Assembly: GCA_033851915.1 (NCBI GenBank)
Contig: JAWSVM010000007.1
Span: 1-64,000, forward strand
Reading direction: 5' to 3'
DNA from: UBA1672 sp033851915
Lineage (GTDB): Bacteria > Pseudomonadota > Alphaproteobacteria > Micavibrionales > Micavibrionaceae
Length of the DNA stretch: 64,000 bases
Numbering within the stretch: position 1 is the stretch's first letter; every line of letters begins with the position of its first letter. The notes under the pieces are model-generated. The model saw only the letters and a program-made list of their open reading frames with translations, ran no database searches and was not told the origin of the DNA. The translations under genes were made by a program, and so were the position numbers. Below, one piece after another: positions 24,979 through 34,695 of the stretch.

Positions 24979-27951
24979 TTATGCTCCGGCTACGCCTCCA
25001 CCGCCAGCACCTGCGCCGGCACTTGTTGTAAGTGCTGCTAGTTGCGCTGCTTGGCGTTGGTTTTCTTCTAGTCTAAGCTGTTCTGCTTGTGCTGGTGTCA
25101 TGCCATCGACCTTCGGAGCGCTTGCTCCAGCGTCATCTGGTGTTGCTGCAAGTGCAGCGGCAAAGCCTGAAGTTGCTGCTGGTGGGCTTTCACCCTGTTT
25201 TACAGCGACTGAGTCATATGAATTTGTTTGCGATGATGGGTCATTCGTGTTTGCGAATTCCATGCTGTCTGCAAAACTTTCGTATTTTGTTGCGGGTGAC
25301 ACGCCATTTTGATCAGGGGACGGTGCCATCGATGTTTGAATTGGGTCAAAATCAAATTGAACACCAAAATGCTGTGCTGTCATTGTGTTGGATGCAGTAA
25401 CCGTGTTGGTTTGTGCCTGTTGATTATCTAATGTGACTTTATTTTTTGCCATCATGTCATCAAGCTGTTCTGCTGACATGCCGGGTGCATCTTTTAGCGT
25501 GTCGTAATCTTCTTGAGATAATGTTCCACCGTTAAGGGCGGTCATTTCAATTTTCTCTAATGCAGCATTACGAGAGACTGCGGCATCAGCCAAGTCATGA
25601 TCTGGAATATCCAGATTATGTGTTTCTGACGTTTCCCATTGTGTATCAGTTTTGTTTGCTGCTGTTGTATCAACGGAAGACGTTTCGTTTGCGGCGGCAT
25701 CGGTAATAGCTGCATTTTCTGCTGCGAATTCTGCGGCAGCGGTATTTGCAAGTCTTAAGCGATCCTGTGCTTGTGCAAGTTTTGTTTGCAATGCTGTTAA
25801 GTCACTTTGGTTGCTGTCTACGTCGCCTTGTGCTGTGGCTAAGGCTGCTTTTGCTTCGTCTGCTGCGGCTTTTGCAACGACAACGTCTTGCTTTTCTATC
25901 TCTGCGGCCTTGTCGACGAGAGCTTGTTGTTCATCAGCTTCCATGTATCCGGGGACTAATGATTTAAGAATACTCTCAGTGAATGTGTCAGATTTGCTGT
26001 ATTCTTCATATGCACCACCTTCGTTTTTGACGAAGTTTCTCGGTAGTAGCTTTTCACTATACATTTTTTGATAAAGTTCGATGGTCTCTACGGGGGATAC
26101 CGGAACCACCGTTTGATTTCCGTTACTGTCTATATCCAGTGTATACATTTCTTGCGTATCCGGACTGACATAAACAAGATTGCCATCATTATCTTTTAGT
26201 ATTCTGTTTGGGTCATCGTCAAGGTCATCAATGTTTTGTCCACTACCCCTTGTTATACCCAACATTGTGACGCTGTAGTTTGTTGACATGTAGTCATATA
26301 CAGAATCGTATTGCAGGGTTACTTCTTTAATTTCGGCTGCACCGGCTGTTGCTGCATCGCTTTCTGCTTGTTCTGTTCCCAGGGTTCCTTCTGCGGCATT
26401 TAGGGCGGCTTGTTGTGTTGCAACTTGTGCTGTCAACGCGGCGACTTCTGCCTCGGCAGCAATAACGTCAGCTGTTTTTTCTTGTACATTTTCTGTTGCG
26501 GCTGTTTGTTCTTCTTTGATTTCTTCCCATTGGGATTGCAAATATGCGGTGGCGTCACCACCTGTCAGCGTTGTCGTGCCACCAGGGGAGTTGGCATCAG
26601 CGATTGTGATTGTACCGTTTGTTGCGGTAAAGCTGTTTATGAATTCACTTTTTGATTCTTGAGATATTCCAGCGGCATTTAAACCGCTTGTTATGGCGGC
26701 CAGTTCTGCTTCATCCAAGTTGCCGTCTGCTGTGGCGGCGGTCAGTGTTTCTATTAATGCGGTTCGCGCGTTAATCTGAGCAGCTTTTTCGTGTTCTATT
26801 GCAGCGGTTAGGCCACAGCTTTCACTTTCGCCTTTTAAGTCACCGACGAGCGTTGCGATGCTCTCGGTCATTCTTGCTTGGTCTTTAAGATCTTCTATCG
26901 AATCTTTTGCGGCATCAACGTCAGCTTTTGCAAGAACCATTTGGGCTTGGATTTCAGCGAGATTGTTGTTTGGGTCGCCGCGCAATTTTGCGATACGCTC
27001 TTGTTCTGCTAGGTTATCGTATCTTTCTTGTGCAACTTCTATTTTGTCTTTGGTTTCTTGAATCTGGTCTCTGGTAGACGTTATTGTATTATTTATCAGC
27101 TCAAGACGTGCTTCTGCGTTTGCTATTTCCGCTTCTTTCAGGGCTATTTGTGCGGCCTTCATTTCCGGATCGTCACCTGTGTAAAGTAGGCTTTTTCCAT
27201 CTTGAAGATCTTGTAGCTCTTGTTTTAACTCTGCGAGTCTAACTTCCACAATGTCTGCTTCTTTACCAAGGGAATCCAGCATTTCGGTTGCTTGCGCGTC
27301 GATCTCTGAGAAAACATTGGTTAAATCGGTAAGTTCTATCCCCATATCTTGCAGGGCTTCTTCTATCGCAGCATAGGCAGCAGCAACAGCGGAAGTCATG
27401 GCGATTGCTCTGATGTTTGCCATAGAGTCTTCTCTTTTGCGTCTTGCTTCCTCTTCACGTGTGTGTGCCGTGAATGTCGTTTGTGTTTTTCCTTCGCCAG
27501 CGCCGGAGAGGGCATCATTCATTTGTTTGGATGCAGCATCTGCGCCAAAACCATACTGTGTTTCGTTTTTATGTGCATCATTTTCGATGTCTTGTGCTGT
27601 GTCACCGGGGGTAACTGCCATTGTTGCGTCAAGCACAGCGTTTGATGTTGCTGTCTCGCCGATATTGTTGTTATCACGGCCAACCATTACTGAACGTTCC
27701 GCGCTTTGTGCTGCGTTAAGCTCTTCTTTTATGTGCTCTTGTTCACGTTTGAATTCTTTATCCAGATCTGAATCGCTGTCTGCGATAACGGTGTCGGCAA
27801 TGATTGCGTCCGTAGGGGGCAGTGTCGTTTGCTCTGTAGGGTTAGTGTTCTGGTCGTCTTGACTTGTCGTCAAGGAAAGATCGTCATTGTTAGGACGTTC
27901 TTCTTCTTTTTTGTCTGTATCACCCGTTTGATTTGGACCAGCCATGTTCAA
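24979..27951 (-). CDS. 990-residue coiled-coil protein
   Basis: Very acidic, Ala/Glu/Gln-rich protein with long predicted coiled coils (roughly 190-400, 480-540 and 690-770) and a Gly/Ala-rich C-terminal tail. No signal peptide, no enzyme motif. The N-terminal 100 residues are disordered (Asp/Thr/Asn-rich). It heads a minus-strand group with a lysozyme-like and an SLT protein, suggesting a structural or delivery role for wall hydrolases, or an exported effector; both are speculation. Two short Val/Tyr-rich segments near 570-640 interrupt the coils and may be a small globular domain. Confidence 0.65.
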   Translation of the reverse strand: MNMAGPNQTGDTDKKEEERPNNDDLSLTTSQDDQNTNPTEQTTLPPTDAIIADTVIADSDSDLDKEFKREQEHIKEELNAAQSAERSVMVGRDNNNIGETATSNAVLDATMAVTPGDTAQDIENDAHKNETQYGFGADAASKQMNDALSGAGEGKTQTTFTAHTREEEARRKREDSMANIRAIAMTSAVAAAYAAIEEALQDMGIELTDLTNVFSEIDAQATEMLDSLGKEADIVEVRLAELKQELQDLQDGKSLLYTGDDPEMKAAQIALKEAEIANAEARLELINNTITSTRDQIQETKDKIEVAQERYDNLAEQERIAKLRGDPNNNLAEIQAQMVLAKADVDAAKDSIEDLKDQARMTESIATLVGDLKGESESCGLTAAIEHEKAAQINARTALIETLTAATADGNLDEAELAAITSGLNAAGISQESKSEFINSFTATNGTITIADANSPGGTTTLTGGDATAYLQSQWEEIKEEQTAATENVQEKTADVIAAEAEVAALTAQVATQQAALNAAEGTLGTEQAESDAATAGAAEIKEVTLQYDSVYDYMSTNYSVTMLGITRGSGQNIDDLDDDPNRILKDNDGNLVYVSPDTQEMYTLDIDSNGNQTVVPVSPVETIELYQKMYSEKLLPRNFVKNEGGAYEEYSKSDTFTESILKSLVPGYMEADEQQALVDKAAEIEKQDVVVAKAAADEAKAALATAQGDVDSNQSDLTALQTKLAQAQDRLRLANTAAAEFAAENAAITDAAANETSSVDTTAANKTDTQWETSETHNLDIPDHDLADAAVSRNAALEKIEMTALNGGTLSQEDYDTLKDAPGMSAEQLDDMMAKNKVTLDNQQAQTNTVTASNTMTAQHFGVQFDFDPIQTSMAPSPDQNGVSPATKYESFADSMEFANTNDPSSQTNSYDSVAVKQGESPPAATSGFAAALAATPDDAGASAPKVDGMTPAQAEQLRLEENQRQAAQLAALTTSAGAGAGGGGVAGA

Positions 27952-28282
27952 AATACCCTTCTTATCCAGCGTTTATTATACTATATGGTTTCTCTTGTAT
28001 GTTGTCATCGGTATTTATTTTCTTGTTTTTACGCGGTAATCCACGTGTTTTCACCGTTTAACGCACATACATGTGCCACTCATTTACACTTAAATCCTAT
28101 TGTACGGTAATGCGACCCCCTTTGTCAAAAGGAGTGTGCAATAAAATGATTCAAAAATTGTTTTTAATATTTATGAAATTTGCGGTTTTCAAATGGAATC
28201 AAGAGTGTTACACCTGATTAGGTAAGTGTCGGCGTGTCTGTTGATATGTCTGTCCTAAATTTTCTGAACGGAGTTCCCTTAG
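27952..28282. other. Intergenic region between divergent coiled-coil gene and sucC
   Basis: 331 bases, AT-rich, no convincing coding frame. It must hold the promoters of both neighbours. CGGAG at 28269-28273 is the ribosome binding site of sucC. I see no clear terminator or riboswitch fold here. Confidence 0.6.
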
Positions 28283-29488
28283 ATGAACATTCATGAATAC
28301 CAAGCAAAAGATTTATTAGAGAAATACGGTGTTACCGTGCCCAAAGGCATTCCCGCGATGAGCGTGGATGAGGCTGTGAAGGCGGCGGAAAGCATGCCTG
28401 ATTCGAATTTATATGTGATTAAAGCGCAAATCCACGCAGGTGGACGCGGTGCAGGTCACTTCACAAACGATCCTGACGGTAAAGGCGGGGTTCGCCTGTG
28501 TAAGACTGTTGATGAGGTGCGTATTGCTGCGGAAGCCATGATGGGTAATGTTTTGGTGACAAAACAGACAGGCCCTGAAGGGAAAGAAGTACAACGCCTT
28601 TATGTGACTGACGGTGTTGATATCGAGAAAGAATATTACTGTTCTGTTGTTCTTGATCGTGCATCGAAGCGCGTCGCATTCATGGTGTCTACAGAAGGTG
28701 GTATGGATATTGAAGAGGTGGCTGAAAATTCACCTGAGAAGATTATTAAAGTATCCGTTGATCCTGCCTCTGGGATTTCTGGCTTCCATTGTCGTAAGTT
28801 GGCATTTGGCCTTGGTCTTAAAGGTGCGCAGGTGAAAAGTGCGGTGAAGTTTTTCTCTAACCTTTATGCAATATTTATGGATCTTGATGCTGATTCTGTT
28901 GAAATCAACCCTATGATTCTTGTTGGTGATGAAGTTATGGCACTGGATGCAAAAATGAGCTTTGATGCGAATGCTTTGTATCGTCACCCTGAAATTGTCG
29001 CGCTTCGCGATGAAACAGAAGAAGATGCGAACGAAAAATTGGCTTCTGACCATGAGCTTTCCTATGTCCGTTTGGACGGGAATATTGGTTGTATGGTTAA
29101 CGGCGCTGGTCTTGCGATGTCTACGATGGATATCATTAAGCTTAAAGGCGGCGAGCCTGCAAACTTTCTGGATGTCGGGGGTGGCGCAGATGCAGAGCGT
29201 GTAACCGTTGCGTTCAAAATTATTCTGTCTGATCCGAATGTGAAAGGTATTCTTGTGAATATCTTTGGCGGGATCATGAAATGTGATGTTATCGCAGAGG
29301 GTGTTATTGCTGCGGCGAGGGAGGTTAATCTTTCTGTGCCATTGGTTGTGCGCCTTGAAGGTACAAATGTTAAAAAGGGTAAGGAACTCATGGCGAATTC
29401 CGGTTTACCGATTATTTCTGCCGATGATTTGGACGATGCCGCCCAAAAAGTCGTGGAAGCAACACAAAAAGCGCAGGAGGCCGCGTAA
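28283..29488 (+). CDS. sucC: Succinyl-CoA synthetase beta subunit
   Basis: 401 residues. ATP-grasp subunit that makes ATP (or GTP) and succinate from succinyl-CoA with SucD. MNIHEYQAKDLLEKYGV at the start, GGRGAGHF, SVEINPMIL, and GGIMKCDVIAEGV in the CoA-ligase part. Ends 2 bases before sucD, so the two are coupled. Confidence 0.97.
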   Translation: MNIHEYQAKDLLEKYGVTVPKGIPAMSVDEAVKAAESMPDSNLYVIKAQIHAGGRGAGHFTNDPDGKGGVRLCKTVDEVRIAAEAMMGNVLVTKQTGPEGKEVQRLYVTDGVDIEKEYYCSVVLDRASKRVAFMVSTEGGMDIEEVAENSPEKIIKVSVDPASGISGFHCRKLAFGLGLKGAQVKSAVKFFSNLYAIFMDLDADSVEINPMILVGDEVMALDAKMSFDANALYRHPEIVALRDETEEDANEKLASDHELSYVRLDGNIGCMVNGAGLAMSTMDIIKLKGGEPANFLDVGGGADAERVTVAFKIILSDPNVKGILVNIFGGIMKCDVIAEGVIAAAREVNLSVPLVVRLEGTNVKKGKELMANSGLPIISADDLDDAAQKVVEATQKAQEAA

Positions 29489-29490
29489 TC

Positions 29491-30366
29491 ATGTCAGTAC
29501 TTATCAATAAAGAAACTAAGATAATATGTCAGGGCTTTACAGGCTCACAAGGTACATTCCACTCCGAGCAAGCTATCGAGTATGGTAGTAAAATGGTTGG
29601 TGGAGTTACACCAGGTAAAGGTGGTGCTGATCACCTTGGTTTGCCTGTGTTTAACACTGTGGACGAGGCGCGTCACGTTACGGGGGCAAATGCCACTGTG
29701 ATTTATGTGCCGCCTCCGTTTGCTGCGGATGCTATTTTGGAAGCAATTGACGCGGAAATGGAACTTGCGATTTGTATTACCGAAGGTATTCCGGTTTTGG
29801 ATATGGTTCGGGTTAAGCGCGCATTGCAAGGGTCTAAAACACGTCTTATCGGGCCGAATTGTCCGGGTGTTATCACGCCTGATGAATGTAAAATCGGTAT
29901 TATGCCGGGGCATATTCATAAGCGCGGTAAAGTCGGGATCGTTTCACGTTCTGGTACTTTGACGTATGAAGCTGTTGCGCAAACAGGCGCGGTTGGCCTT
30001 GGTCAATCGACATGTATCGGCATCGGCGGCGACCCGATTAATGGCACGAACTTTATCGATTGTATCGAATTATTTATGGCTGATGACGAAACCGAAGCGA
30101 TTTTGATGATTGGTGAAATCGGTGGAACGGACGAGCTTGAGGCTTGTGAATTCTATAAAAGCCTTAAAAACAAGAAGCCTATTGCCGGATTTATTGCCGG
30201 TGCGACGGCTCCTCCGGGTAAGCGTATGGGCCATGCCGGTGCGATTATCTCCGGCGCTGATGATACGGCGCCTGCGAAGATGGACGCGATGCGTTCTGCA
30301 GGGTTTATTGTATCTGAAAGTCCTGCCGGATTAGGGACGGCGACATTGGAAGCTCTTGCGGCTTAA
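29491..30366 (+). CDS. sucD: Succinyl-CoA synthetase alpha subunit
   Basis: 291 residues. CoA-binding N-terminal domain (FTGSQGTFHSEQAI, GGVTPGKGG) and the phosphohistidine segment near the C-terminus (GRMGHAGAI-type sequence, here GKRMGHAGAIISG). Followed by a strong terminator, separating sucCD from sucA. Confidence 0.97.
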   Translation: MSVLINKETKIICQGFTGSQGTFHSEQAIEYGSKMVGGVTPGKGGADHLGLPVFNTVDEARHVTGANATVIYVPPPFAADAILEAIDAEMELAICITEGIPVLDMVRVKRALQGSKTRLIGPNCPGVITPDECKIGIMPGHIHKRGKVGIVSRSGTLTYEAVAQTGAVGLGQSTCIGIGGDPINGTNFIDCIELFMADDETEAILMIGEIGGTDELEACEFYKSLKNKKPIAGFIAGATAPPGKRMGHAGAIISGADDTAPAKMDAMRSAGFIVSESPAGLGTATLEALAA

Positions 30367-30389
30367 TCTGTCTGAATTGTAATGTTGAG

Positions 30390-30419
30390 CAAGGCATCCT
30401 GTGGGGTGCCTTGTTTTTT
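30390..30419 (+). terminator. Intrinsic terminator of sucCD
   Basis: CAAGGCA (30390-30396) and TGCCTTG (30407-30413) with a ten-base loop, then a run of six T. Confidence 0.85.
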
Positions 30420-30526
30420 AGATGTAAAATGCGCTCTATTCTCGTTTCTAAAATAGAGGTTTGAGCTTTACACCGTTTCCGTGTAGTATCGCGCAATAGA
30501 CTATTAACAAAGGTGTTCTTTCTGTC

Positions 30527-31087
30527 ATGAGTTTCCTCGATCAACTTTCTACGGAACAACGCACGCTATTGGTGAGTTTGCCATATCGCGTTGGCTTGTT
30601 CATTTCTCAAAGTGATGAAACGGGCGGCGATGATTCTGATGAAGCGGAAATGCTTGCGCTGTCTAGTATCATAACAGCCTATTCGCAAGAGGTGTTCGGC
30701 GCGGAAACTGTGCAATATGTGATTAGTGAAACTGTAAGGCGCAAGCCTGAATGGAAAGAATGGTCAAAAGATTTAGACACAATTGAGGGGCAGTGCCATC
30801 GGGCGATTGATATATTGTCGGATCACGTTGATGTAAAAGAAGTTAGTGCCTTTAAAAATCACTTAATCGAAATTGGTGAATCTGTTGCGCTGGCTTTTAG
30901 GGAATATGGCAAGGAAACGCCTTTAATGGATAAAATCCGTGTTTACTTGTTTTATATGAAGGGCAAAAGGCATGCTGCCAAGATTGGTATGCCGTATAAG
31001 GATTGGGAACAATTCATTAATATCTCTTTGGATGAGCGTAAGGCTCTGCGCAGAATTGCGGGCGCGTTAAATACAATTTATATATAA
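30527..31087 (+). CDS. Hypothetical protein, paralogue 1 of a tandem pair
   Basis: 186 residues, soluble and helical. It shares with the next gene an N-terminal LxVSLPYRVGxxxS, an acidic stretch, a central KPEWKEWSKDLDTIEGQC and a following helix ending SVALAFREYGKE. The conserved Cys is in ExQC. No domain recognised. It sits in the gap between sucCD and sucA. Confidence 0.7.
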   Translation: MSFLDQLSTEQRTLLVSLPYRVGLFISQSDETGGDDSDEAEMLALSSIITAYSQEVFGAETVQYVISETVRRKPEWKEWSKDLDTIEGQCHRAIDILSDHVDVKEVSAFKNHLIEIGESVALAFREYGKETPLMDKIRVYLFYMKGKRHAAKIGMPYKDWEQFINISLDERKALRRIAGALNTIYI

Positions 31088-31108
31088 CCTTAATTTACGG
31101 GAGTCTCT

Positions 31109-31657
31109 ATGACACAGCTTTCTTCTTTTTCAGACGAGGACGTCGAACTTATTGTAAGTTTGCCTTACCGTGTTGGTATGCATGTTAGTTTTACCGAGGA
31201 TGAAGAGGGTGAGCAAGATGATGAGCGTGAAATGCGCGCTTTGGAAACCTGTATTAAGGAGATAGCCAAGCTTCATGAAGGCTCGGAATTAATGAAAGAG
31301 ATTGCGGCTGAGGTTTTGCGCTCAAAGGATAAATGGCCGTCATGGTCAGAAGGTGTGTTTAACATTGAACCACAATGTGAAAAAGCTGTTCTTATTTTGA
31401 AAGCTACGGCAAGTGAAGGTGATGTTAAAAGTTATATTAAAATGCTTCTCGAAATTGCCTCTGCCGTTGCGCAAGCTTACGGTGAGTTTGGTGAAGAGCA
31501 AGCCCCTGAAAAAGGCTTCTTTGGTAAGGCTCTTAGCCGTATCGTTGGCGAGTTTTCCGGCCTTTCTGCCGAAGATGCAAATCATCCTATGAACGTAAGT
31601 GCCGCCGAGGATAGTGCTATATCTTCTATTGCTACTGCACTTCGCAAAAATGCGTAA
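31109..31657 (+). CDS. Hypothetical protein, paralogue 2 of a tandem pair
   Basis: 182 residues, clearly homologous to the preceding gene: VSLPYRVGMHVSF, KDKWPSWSEGVFNIEPQC and SAVAQAYGEFGEE align with its partner. The C-terminal 45 residues differ. Starts 21 bases after the first copy, so they are co-transcribed. Function unknown. Confidence 0.7.
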   Translation: MTQLSSFSDEDVELIVSLPYRVGMHVSFTEDEEGEQDDEREMRALETCIKEIAKLHEGSELMKEIAAEVLRSKDKWPSWSEGVFNIEPQCEKAVLILKATASEGDVKSYIKMLLEIASAVAQAYGEFGEEQAPEKGFFGKALSRIVGEFSGLSAEDANHPMNVSAAEDSAISSIATALRKNA

Positions 31658-31788
31658 AAACAGTTGAAAATAACGTAGTTGTCTATACTCTGTCATAAGG
31701 GATATTCTCCTATGGCTGCCTTGCGTAGCTGTGCTTTTTTGAAGCGAGTAATTTTAAGTTTTCGATTATATTATAAGGATTTTAGGCC

Positions 31789-34695
31789 ATGACACAGGCA
31801 CAGCAGGATCAAACCTTTTTAAGTGGTGTAAATGCGGAGTATATTGCGCATCTTTATGTGCAATATTTGAAAGCTCCGGTAAATGTTGATGAGAGCTGGC
31901 GTGACTTTTTTTGTGGCCTTAAAGATAGTGAAACCTTGTTCCTAAAAGAACTCTCGGGGGCAAGCTGGACACCTGATGAAAATGCACGCGATTTGCGTAA
32001 CTTTGGCAGTGCAGCTGTTGCGCCTGCTGATGGTATTGTGGTTGAGGTGGCAAATGATGCCTCGGCGAAAGCAAAAAAAGGTGGTGCTAGTGCAGCCGAT
32101 ATACAGCAAGCAGCCTTAGATTCTATTCGTGCGCTGATGTTGATCCGTTCCTATCGTTTCCGCGGGCATTTGCTTGCCAATATTGACCCGTTGGGCATGA
32201 AGTCTGTTGAAGAACATCCAGAACTTGATCCCGCATATCATGGTTTTACTGATAATGACTACGATCGCAGTATCTTTCTAAATGGTGTTTTCGGGCTGCA
32301 AAATGCAACATTGCGCGAGCTTCTTGTGGCATTAAAGAACGTTTATTGTGGCACGGTCGGGATGGAATATAGACATCTGAGTAACGTTGAAGAGCGGGAG
32401 TGGATACAAGAACGTATTGAAAACCCGGAAAATAAAATTTCTTTTACGGATGAAAAGAAGAAAGCAATTTTGGAGCGTTTAACTGCGGCCGAGAGTTTTG
32501 AGCAATTCCTGCATAAGAAACACACAGGTGCAAAACGTTTTGGTATTGACGGTGGTGAGGCTCTGATCCCTGCGATTGAAGAGATTATGAAATGCGGCGC
32601 GGAACTTGGGCTGGAAGAAGTCATTATCGGCATGGCGCATCGTGGACGTTTGAATGTTTTGGCCAATGTTATGGGCAAGCCTTTTAGAACGATTTTTGCG
32701 GAATTTCAGGGGCAATCTTCAACACCGGATGATGTGCTTGGAACGGGCGATGTGAAATACCATCTTGGAACCTCCAGCGATCGCGAGTTCAATGGAAAGA
32801 GCATTCATTTGTCTTTGACGGCAAACCCATCTCATCTGGAGTTTGTTAACCCTGTGGTTATTGGAAAAGTACGCGCGAAGCAAGTGCAGCGTAATGATGT
32901 TCAATCTACGGCAGTTTTGCCATTGTTGTTCCATGGTGATGCTGCTTTTGCAGGGCAGGGCATTATCGCGGAAACATTTATGATTTCAGAATTGCCGGGG
33001 TATCGCGTTGGCGGCACGCTGCATATCGTGATTAACAATCAAATTGGTTTCACGACGATGCCAAAATTTTCGCGCTCCGGCCCGTATTGTACGGATGTGG
33101 CGAAGATGTTGGATGCACCGATTTTCCACGTGAATGGTGATGATCCGGAGGCGGTTGTTTATATGACGCGGATGGCGACGGAGTTCCGTCAGAAATTTAA
33201 AAAAGATGTGGTTCTTGATATCTTTTGTTATCGCCGATTTGGCCATAATGAAGGTGATGAGCCTGCTTTCACACAGCCTCTTATGTATAAGAAAATTGCT
33301 GAGCAAGAAACTGCGCGTAGTAAATATGCAAACCAGTTGATTGACGAAGGTGTGATTACTGAGACGGAGTCACAAAAAGTACAAGATGACTTCATTGCAT
33401 TGCTGAACGAGGCTTTTGACGAGGTTGAAAGTTATAAAGCAGACAGTGCTGATTACCTTGAAGGTGCTTGGGAAGGCTTGAAAGTTGCCTCTGGCGATGA
33501 TCGCCGTGGTGAAACTGATGTGCCGGAAAAAGATATTCAGCGTATTGGTAAAGTGCTGACACATGTGCCTGAAGATTTTGCAATCAATAAAAAACTTCAA
33601 CGCGTTGTGACCAATAAAGAAAAAATGCTGGAAACCGGAAAAGGTTTTGACTGGGCCATGGCTGAGGCTTTGGCGTTTGGATCATTGCTTGATGATGGCT
33701 ATGCTATTCGTCTATCCGGTCAGGATGTCGGGCGTGGAACGTTTTCGCACCGCCATGCGATTTGGTATGATCAAGAGAACGAGCATAAACATGTGGCTCT
33801 TCAACATATTAAGCCTAATCAACCGAAATTCGAAGCGCATGATAGTCCGTTATCTGAAATGGCGGTGCTTGGGTTTGAATATGGTTATTCCTTGGCTGAT
33901 CCGAAAACGCTGACAATTTGGGAAGCGCAATTTGGTGACTTTGCCAATGGCGCGCAAGTGATGATTGACCAGTTTATTTCCTCGGGCGAGAGTAAGTGGC
34001 TGCGTATGTCGGGGCTTGTTATGTTGTTGCCGCATGGGCATGAAGGCCAAGGGCCAGAGCATTCCTCCGCGCGTTTTGAGCGTTTCTTGCAACTATCTGC
34101 AGATGATAACTGGCAGGTTTGTAACTGTACAACACCGGCGAATTACTTCCACGCATTGCGTCGTCAGATGCATCGTGAATTCCGTAAACCTCTTATCATG
34201 ATGACACCGAAATCATTGTTACGACATAAGCTCGCCGTTTCGGAGATGTATATGTTCACAGAGGGCAGCACATTCCACCGCGTTTTGTGGGATGATGATA
34301 TGGATACTCTGGCCAAGCCGGAAAAAATGAAGCGCGTTGTTCTTTGTACGGGTAAGGTTTATTACGATCTGTTGGAAGAGCGCCGTAAGCGTAAACTTAA
34401 GGATGTTATTATCCTGCGTTTGGAGCAAATATATCCATTTTCTTCGGAGGCATTGGGCGGAGAGCTTAAGCAATATAAAAATGCCGATATCGTTTGGTGT
34501 CAGGAAGAACCTGAAAATCAAGGTGCATGGACTTTTGTTGATCGTCGCATTGAAAAAACGTTGGCAGATATCAAACATAAAGCGGGGCGTCCTAAATATG
34601 TTGGTCGTATTGCTGCGGCGTCTCCGGCGACTGGGTCGAACTCTCGTCATCATGCAGAGCAAGCGGCTTTGATTAATGATGCTTTGAGCGTTTAA
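31789..34695 (+). CDS. sucA: 2-oxoglutarate dehydrogenase E1 component
   Basis: 968 residues, thiamine-diphosphate enzyme of the TCA cycle. N-terminal family segment NAEYIAHLYVQYLKAPVNVDESWR; GMAHRGRLNVLANVMGKP, GDAAFAGQGI and LLPHGHEGQGPEHSSAR are diagnostic. Overlaps the following gene by one base (TAATG). The E2 gene sucB, normally next, is almost 5 kb away. Confidence 0.97.
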   Translation: MTQAQQDQTFLSGVNAEYIAHLYVQYLKAPVNVDESWRDFFCGLKDSETLFLKELSGASWTPDENARDLRNFGSAAVAPADGIVVEVANDASAKAKKGGASAADIQQAALDSIRALMLIRSYRFRGHLLANIDPLGMKSVEEHPELDPAYHGFTDNDYDRSIFLNGVFGLQNATLRELLVALKNVYCGTVGMEYRHLSNVEEREWIQERIENPENKISFTDEKKKAILERLTAAESFEQFLHKKHTGAKRFGIDGGEALIPAIEEIMKCGAELGLEEVIIGMAHRGRLNVLANVMGKPFRTIFAEFQGQSSTPDDVLGTGDVKYHLGTSSDREFNGKSIHLSLTANPSHLEFVNPVVIGKVRAKQVQRNDVQSTAVLPLLFHGDAAFAGQGIIAETFMISELPGYRVGGTLHIVINNQIGFTTMPKFSRSGPYCTDVAKMLDAPIFHVNGDDPEAVVYMTRMATEFRQKFKKDVVLDIFCYRRFGHNEGDEPAFTQPLMYKKIAEQETARSKYANQLIDEGVITETESQKVQDDFIALLNEAFDEVESYKADSADYLEGAWEGLKVASGDDRRGETDVPEKDIQRIGKVLTHVPEDFAINKKLQRVVTNKEKMLETGKGFDWAMAEALAFGSLLDDGYAIRLSGQDVGRGTFSHRHAIWYDQENEHKHVALQHIKPNQPKFEAHDSPLSEMAVLGFEYGYSLADPKTLTIWEAQFGDFANGAQVMIDQFISSGESKWLRMSGLVMLLPHGHEGQGPEHSSARFERFLQLSADDNWQVCNCTTPANYFHALRRQMHREFRKPLIMMTPKSLLRHKLAVSEMYMFTEGSTFHRVLWDDDMDTLAKPEKMKRVVLCTGKVYYDLLEERRKRKLKDVIILRLEQIYPFSSEALGGELKQYKNADIVWCQEEPENQGAWTFVDRRIEKTLADIKHKAGRPKYVGRIAAASPATGSNSRHHAEQAALINDALSV

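Noticed and set aside
25652..26071. Plus-strand frames within the 990-residue gene
   Set aside because: Ala- and Ser/Cys-rich mirror images of an Ala/Glu coiled coil; no start signals.
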